Assembly (NCBI GenBank): GCA_018224485.1
Contig: JAGTVE010000088.1
Coordinates: 1 to 8,066, forward strand
Length of the DNA: 8,066 nucleotides
Direction of reading: 5' to 3'
From: Thioalkalivibrio sp.
Lineage (GTDB): Bacteria > Pseudomonadota > Gammaproteobacteria > Ectothiorhodospirales > Ectothiorhodospiraceae
The notes below the pieces were generated by a model. The model made no database searches and was not told where the DNA came from. It was given only the letters and a program-made list of their open reading frames with translations. Every line of letters starts with the position of its first letter. Position 1 is the first letter of the stretch. Both the position numbers and the translations under genes were made by a program. This document shows, in pieces, positions 5,313 to 8,066 of the stretch.

Positions 5313-6134
5313 ATGGCGGGCCGGGTCGAGATCGGTGCGGTAATCATCGGTGACGAGCTCCTGAGCGGCAAGCGCCGGGACCGGCACCAGGCCGCGCTGA
5401 TCGATTCACTGGCGGAACAGGGCCTGGAACTGGCCTGGCTGCGCATCGTCGGGGACGATGCGCAGCTGCTCACCGGCACCTTCCGCGAGACCCTGCAGCG
5501 GGACGCCTGGGTCTTCAGTTTCGGCGGCATCGGGGCGACTCCGGACGACCGTACCCGCGCGTGCCTCGCCCACGCGCTGGGGCGACCGCTGGTCCGGCAT
5601 CCGGAGTTCATCGCCCTGCTCGAGGCGCGCTTCGGCGAGGAGACCTATCCCAACCGGGTGCGCATGGCCGAACTGCCCGAGGGCTCCACGCTGATTCCCA
5701 ACCCGGTGAACGGCATTCCCGGATTCGCCTGTGACCGGCACTTCTGTGTGCCGGGGTTCCCGGCGATGGCCGAACCGATGGTGCGCTGGGTGTTGAATTC
5801 GCACCTGACCGGAGTCGCCCCGGCGCAGCGGCCGGCGGAGATGAATCTGCTCCTGTCCGGCGTGTCCGAGAGCCGGCTGGTACCGCTGCTCGAGATGATG
5901 GAGGCCCGCTATCCGGACCTGCGGATCTCAAGTCTGCCGGGATTCCACGACGGGAGGCCGCGGGTGGAACTGGGCGTCCGGGGAGAGGCCGGTCGCGTGG
6001 CGGCGGCCTTCGAGGCGCTCCAGCGCGGTCTGCTGGAGGCCGGCCTCGTGGCGCGGCCCGAGGATCTCGAGGTCCTGCCCCCGCGCGCCACGGCCGGCGC
6101 GATGCGGGTTTCCGGGGTGGGGAACGCGGTATAG
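5313..6134 (+). CDS. CinA N-terminal/MoaB-like protein (competence/damage-inducible protein A family)
   Basis: A 273-residue cytoplasmic protein of the MoCF-biosynthesis (MoaB/Mog-like) fold as found in CinA. Visible motifs are IGDELLSGKRRDRH (12-25), the phosphate-binding-type GGIGATPDDRTR (71-82; many relatives have GGLGPTxDD), NPVNGIPGF (130-138) and CVPGFPAMAEPM (145-156). Residues from about 175 onward form a ferredoxin-like segment typical of the family. It lacks the C-terminal nicotinamide mononucleotide amidase (PncC-type) domain of full CinA, so deamidase activity is not expected. Some CinA N-domains have ADP-ribose/NMN-related pyrophosphatase activity; whether this short form does is unknown. 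The ATG is 10 nt after the hemH stop with no clear Shine-Dalgarno, which suggests coupling to hemH translation. A true molybdopterin role is not supported, as no moa or moe gene is nearby. Confidence 0.88.
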   Translation: MAGRVEIGAVIIGDELLSGKRRDRHQAALIDSLAEQGLELAWLRIVGDDAQLLTGTFRETLQRDAWVFSFGGIGATPDDRTRACLAHALGRPLVRHPEFIALLEARFGEETYPNRVRMAELPEGSTLIPNPVNGIPGFACDRHFCVPGFPAMAEPMVRWVLNSHLTGVAPAQRPAEMNLLLSGVSESRLVPLLEMMEARYPDLRISSLPGFHDGRPRVELGVRGEAGRVAAAFEALQRGLLEAGLVARPEDLEVLPPRATAGAMRVSGVGNAV

Positions 6135-6184
6135 TGGCGGCCGGCCGCCGAGCGCGGCCGATCCAGCCCACTCCTTCCCGTTGC

Positions 6185-6188
6185 GGAG
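6185..6188 (+). promoter_or_regulatory. Ribosome binding site favouring the internal GTG start of the oxygenase gene
   Basis: GGAG, 8 nt before GTG at 6197. The alternative in-frame GTG at 6134 overlaps the preceding stop (TAGTG) but has no comparable site, and it would add 21 arginine- and proline-rich residues with no visible motif. Confidence 0.55.
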
Positions 6189-6196
6189 AACCTCGC

Positions 6197-6856
6197 GTGG
6201 AATCGTCCGCGTACCTCCCTGTGCCCAATCACCTCGATGCCCTGGCCAGTTCCGGTCTGGCCGTCCTGCCGGATTACCTGGACGCGCCGCTGGTCGACGC
6301 GCTGCGCGGGGAGCTTCACGCGGCGCGCGCCGCGGCGGGCCTGTACCGGGCACGTGTCGGCCGCGGACACCGGCAGCGCCGGGCCGCTGCGGTTCGGGGT
6401 GACTGGATCCGCTGGCTGGATGGGTCCACTGAGGCCCAGCGACTCTTTCTTGCCCGGCTGGAGGAAATCCGGGAGGAGGTCAACCGCTCCCTGATGCTCG
6501 GCCTGTTCGAGGTGGAGGCCCACTTCGCGCTGTACCCGCCGGGTGCCGGCTACCACCGGCACGTGGACGCCTTTCAGCACGACAATCCGCGGCGGCTGTC
6601 GGCGGTCCTGTACCTGAACCGCCACTGGCGCCGTGCCCAGGGCGGCGAGCTGGCGATCTACGATGCGTCCGGCGGGGAGGTGCTGCGGATTCTGCCGCAG
6701 GCGGGCACGCTGGTTCTCTTTCTGAGTCAGGGCATCCCCCATGCGGTGCTGCCGACCCGCCGCTGGCGCGCCAGCATCGCCGCCTGGTTCCGCGTCCGCC
6801 AGGCGGACAATCCCCTCGCCGGTCTGGCGCGGCTGCAACCGGATGACATTGCCTGA
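6197..6856 (+). CDS. 2OG-Fe(II) oxygenase, prolyl-4-hydroxylase/SM-20-like
   Basis: A 219-residue cytoplasmic protein with the double-stranded beta-helix of Fe(II)/2-oxoglutarate dioxygenases. The iron triad is visible as His122-x-Asp124 (in GYHRHVDAF, 118-126) and His182 (in GIPHAVLP, 179-186). Arg191 (in RRWRASIAAWFR, 188-199) is the expected 2-oxoglutarate carboxylate ligand. EAHFALYPPGAGYH and LSAVLYLN (134-141) are typical of SM-20/PHD relatives, which hydroxylate prolyl residues; a Pseudomonas member acts on EF-Tu. The substrate here is not known. Translation probably starts at GTG 6197 (GGAG 8 nt upstream), 62 nt after the CinA-like stop. GTG 6134 is the alternative. It is co-directional with hemH and the CinA-like gene and perhaps co-transcribed with them. 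Confidence 0.9.
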   Translation: MESSAYLPVPNHLDALASSGLAVLPDYLDAPLVDALRGELHAARAAAGLYRARVGRGHRQRRAAAVRGDWIRWLDGSTEAQRLFLARLEEIREEVNRSLMLGLFEVEAHFALYPPGAGYHRHVDAFQHDNPRRLSAVLYLNRHWRRAQGGELAIYDASGGEVLRILPQAGTLVLFLSQGIPHAVLPTRRWRASIAAWFRVRQADNPLAGLARLQPDDIA

Positions 6857-6921
6857 TCGCCTCGAGCACCGGGTCTGGCCGTCTGGGTGAACGGGGCGGA
6901 TTGTGAGACGATCGGGACAGC

Positions 6922-6941
6922 CGCGGGCCGGGATGCCCGCG
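6922..6941 (+). other. GC-rich hairpin just before the helicase-like gene
   Basis: CGCGGGC (6922-6928) pairs with GCCCGCG (6935-6941) around CGGGAT. It ends 4 nt before ATG 6946 and has no T run. It could hinder ribosome access to that ATG and so favour the downstream TTG at 6967, or it may be a weak attenuating structure. Nothing else is evident in the 89-nt gap after the oxygenase gene. Confidence 0.3.
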
Positions 6942-6945
6942 AGCC

Positions 6946-8066
6946 ATGATCGGCGGGGGGCACAGCTTGGATGACAGGGCTGCTAAGACGGTGAATGCCC
7001 GTGAGCGCGATCCGGCGGCATCGGCCGGCGTCGCGTCTGCCGATGGCGTGCCCTGGCTGGAGGTCGTCCGGTATCACCGCGACATCCTCAACCGGATCCA
7101 GGCCACGGCGGGGACCCCCGATTCCGCCGATACCCCCGATCCCGCCGATCCCGGCAGCGACGCGAGCGGCGAGCTGCTCGAGGAGTACCGGCGGCTCGAA
7201 TCCCTGCTCAGCGAGAACCCCGTGGATCTCGGCGGCCTGCGGCTGATGGAGGATCCCGCGGGCCCCGGTGCCCCCGAAGATGCTCTCGGCGGCGAGGAGG
7301 CCCTGCGGGTGCTCTCGGCGGTATCGCTGGACGCGTCGCAGCGGCGGGCGGTCCGCAGGGTCCTGGGGCGCGCCGGCCTGACCGTGATCGAGGGCCGCCC
7401 CGGATCCGGCAAGACCGAGGTCCTGCTGGCGCTGCTGCTGACCGCCTGGTCGACGGGACGCACGGCGTTGCTGGTGGGGGCCGGCGAGCGGTCGGCCACC
7501 GTCGCCGCCGACAGGCTCCGGGACCTGCACATCCCGGTTCCCATCGCGGCCACGATCGAGGCGAATCGGCATGCGGCCCTCCCGGAGATGTTGCGCGAGC
7601 TGCTTCGGCTCGCGGGCGCGGAAGGCGGGGAGGCCGCCGGTCTGCCGGATATCGATGCCCTGGAGGCCGAACGAAGGTCGCTGCAGCATGAACGCGCATC
7701 GCTCGCCGCGGCGCTGCACTCGGACCTCTCCGACCGGCTGCTGGCCGCGGCCCGGTCGGTGCTGTCGGCCAAGACACAGGCGCACGAGCGGCTTGCCGCG
7801 CTGGAAACGGCGGCGGCCGGCCTGCGGACGGAACAGCAGCGGCTGGGGCTGGGAGCCCTGGAACCGGAGGCGGTCGAGCCGGCGCTGACCGCAACCCGCC
7901 GCTGGCTCGACCGGATGGCCGATTACCAACGGCTGGCGGGCGAGGATGCGCAGCGCCGTTCACGGCTGGACGCAGACGTCCGGGGCCAGGAACAGCAGCG
8001 GGACCAGGTGCTGGAGGCGGCCGGCCTGGCCGCCGGCATTGGGGAAGACGCGGACTGGCTGGTCGA
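6946..8066 (+). CDS. Superfamily-1 helicase-like ATPase (DNA2/NAM7/COG1112 type), N-terminal part
   Basis: The frame stays open to the window edge (373 complete codons), so the 3' end is missing. Residues 1-125 are an acidic, low-complexity lead. A Q-motif-like LDASQRRAV (128-136) is followed by LTVIEGRPGSGKTEVLLALL (145-164), whose Walker A is GRPGSGKT. A strand and motif Ia-like segment, TALLVGAGERSATVAADRL (173-191), follow. The order matches COG1112-type helicases, which usually read GPPGTGKT and KNNxAVD at these places, so this copy is divergent. Residues 238-300 and about 315-358 look like coiled coil (heptad-like Leu/Ala with Glu/Arg/Gln). Walker B and the later helicase motifs lie beyond the edge. 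The start is uncertain: ATG 6946 has no good Shine-Dalgarno, while TTG 6967 has GGGGGG 6 nt upstream. The function, probably nucleic-acid-dependent ATP hydrolysis, is inferred. Confidence 0.75.
   Translation, partial: MIGGGHSLDDRAAKTVNARERDPAASAGVASADGVPWLEVVRYHRDILNRIQATAGTPDSADTPDPADPGSDASGELLEEYRRLESLLSENPVDLGGLRLMEDPAGPGAPEDALGGEEALRVLSAVSLDASQRRAVRRVLGRAGLTVIEGRPGSGKTEVLLALLLTAWSTGRTALLVGAGERSATVAADRLRDLHIPVPIAATIEANRHAALPEMLRELLRLAGAEGGEAAGLPDIDALEAERRSLQHERASLAAALHSDLSDRLLAAARSVLSAKTQAHERLAALETAAAGLRTEQQRLGLGALEPEAVEPALTATRRWLDRMADYQRLAGEDAQRRSRLDADVRGQEQQRDQVLEAAGLAAGIGEDADWLV
7114..7149 (+). repeat. In-frame 18-bp tandem repeat in the helicase-like gene
   Basis: Two 18-bp units, ACCCCCGATTCCGCCGAT and ACCCCCGATCCCGCCGAT, differ at one base. 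Each is itself two diverged 9-bp units. They encode TPDSAD-TPDPAD at residues 57-68, inside the acidic linker. The copy number is likely to vary without breaking the frame. Confidence 0.85.

Noticed and set aside
4010..5611. 533-codon minus-strand open frame across hemH
   Set aside because: It is antisense to ferrochelatase and to parts of its neighbours, with no recognisable domain.
3517..6856. A novel defence island formed by the HNH, CinA-like, oxygenase and helicase-like genes
   Set aside because: hemH lies in the middle, there is no mobile-element or composition break, and most of the genes look chromosomal and ordinary. Only the truncated helicase-like gene leaves room for a defence role.
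6727..7929. 400-codon minus-strand open frame opposite the helicase-like gene
   Set aside because: The plus strand encodes a coherent Q motif, Walker A and motif Ia in order. The minus frame is low-complexity (including GGIGGIGG, the reverse of the tandem repeat) and has no motif.

Overview
The window is high-GC (about two thirds G+C by eye), densely packed bacterial chromosome. It holds a three-subunit proton-pumping transhydrogenase, a standalone HNH protein, ferrochelatase, a short CinA/MoaB-like protein, a 2-oxoglutarate oxygenase and REP-like hairpin repeats. This set and the style of the proteins suggest a gammaproteobacterium, possibly near the Chromatiales/Ectothiorhodospiraceae. That placement is an inference from gene content. 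No rRNA, tRNA, CRISPR array, transposase or integrase is visible.

Layout. Positions 1-320 carry no convincing gene. They hold a weak terminator candidate, a 39-nt imperfect hairpin and an inverted pair of REP-like elements (202-268). From 3135 down to 321 the minus strand encodes a tight operon pntAA-pntAB-pntB. Its genes overlap by 4 nt and 1 nt, and each has a GGGAG-type Shine-Dalgarno exactly 7 nt from its ATG. The 381-nt divergent intergenic region (3136-3516) has two layers. Next to pntAA are three copies of a CCGAAWCGG motif spaced 22-23 bp. Next to the HNH gene is a cluster of four alternating REP-like elements (3305-3442).

From 3517 onward everything reads on the plus strand. The order is HNH endonuclease-like protein, hemH (TTG start), a CinA N-terminal-like protein 10 nt after hemH, a 2OG-Fe(II) oxygenase, and the first 373 codons of a large superfamily-1 helicase-like ATPase cut by the window edge.

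How it fits together. The pnt operon makes NADPH from NADH using the proton gradient. hemH finishes protoheme synthesis and probably shares a transcript with the CinA-like gene, and perhaps with the oxygenase. I see no evident shared pathway linking the HNH, heme, CinA-like, oxygenase and helicase-like genes. I see no proof of a novel multi-gene system. The best leads are the operator-like triple motif upstream of pntAA, the covarying REP-like hairpins at both ends of the pnt operon, the swapped membrane histidine in the transhydrogenase, and the divergent truncated helicase-like protein.
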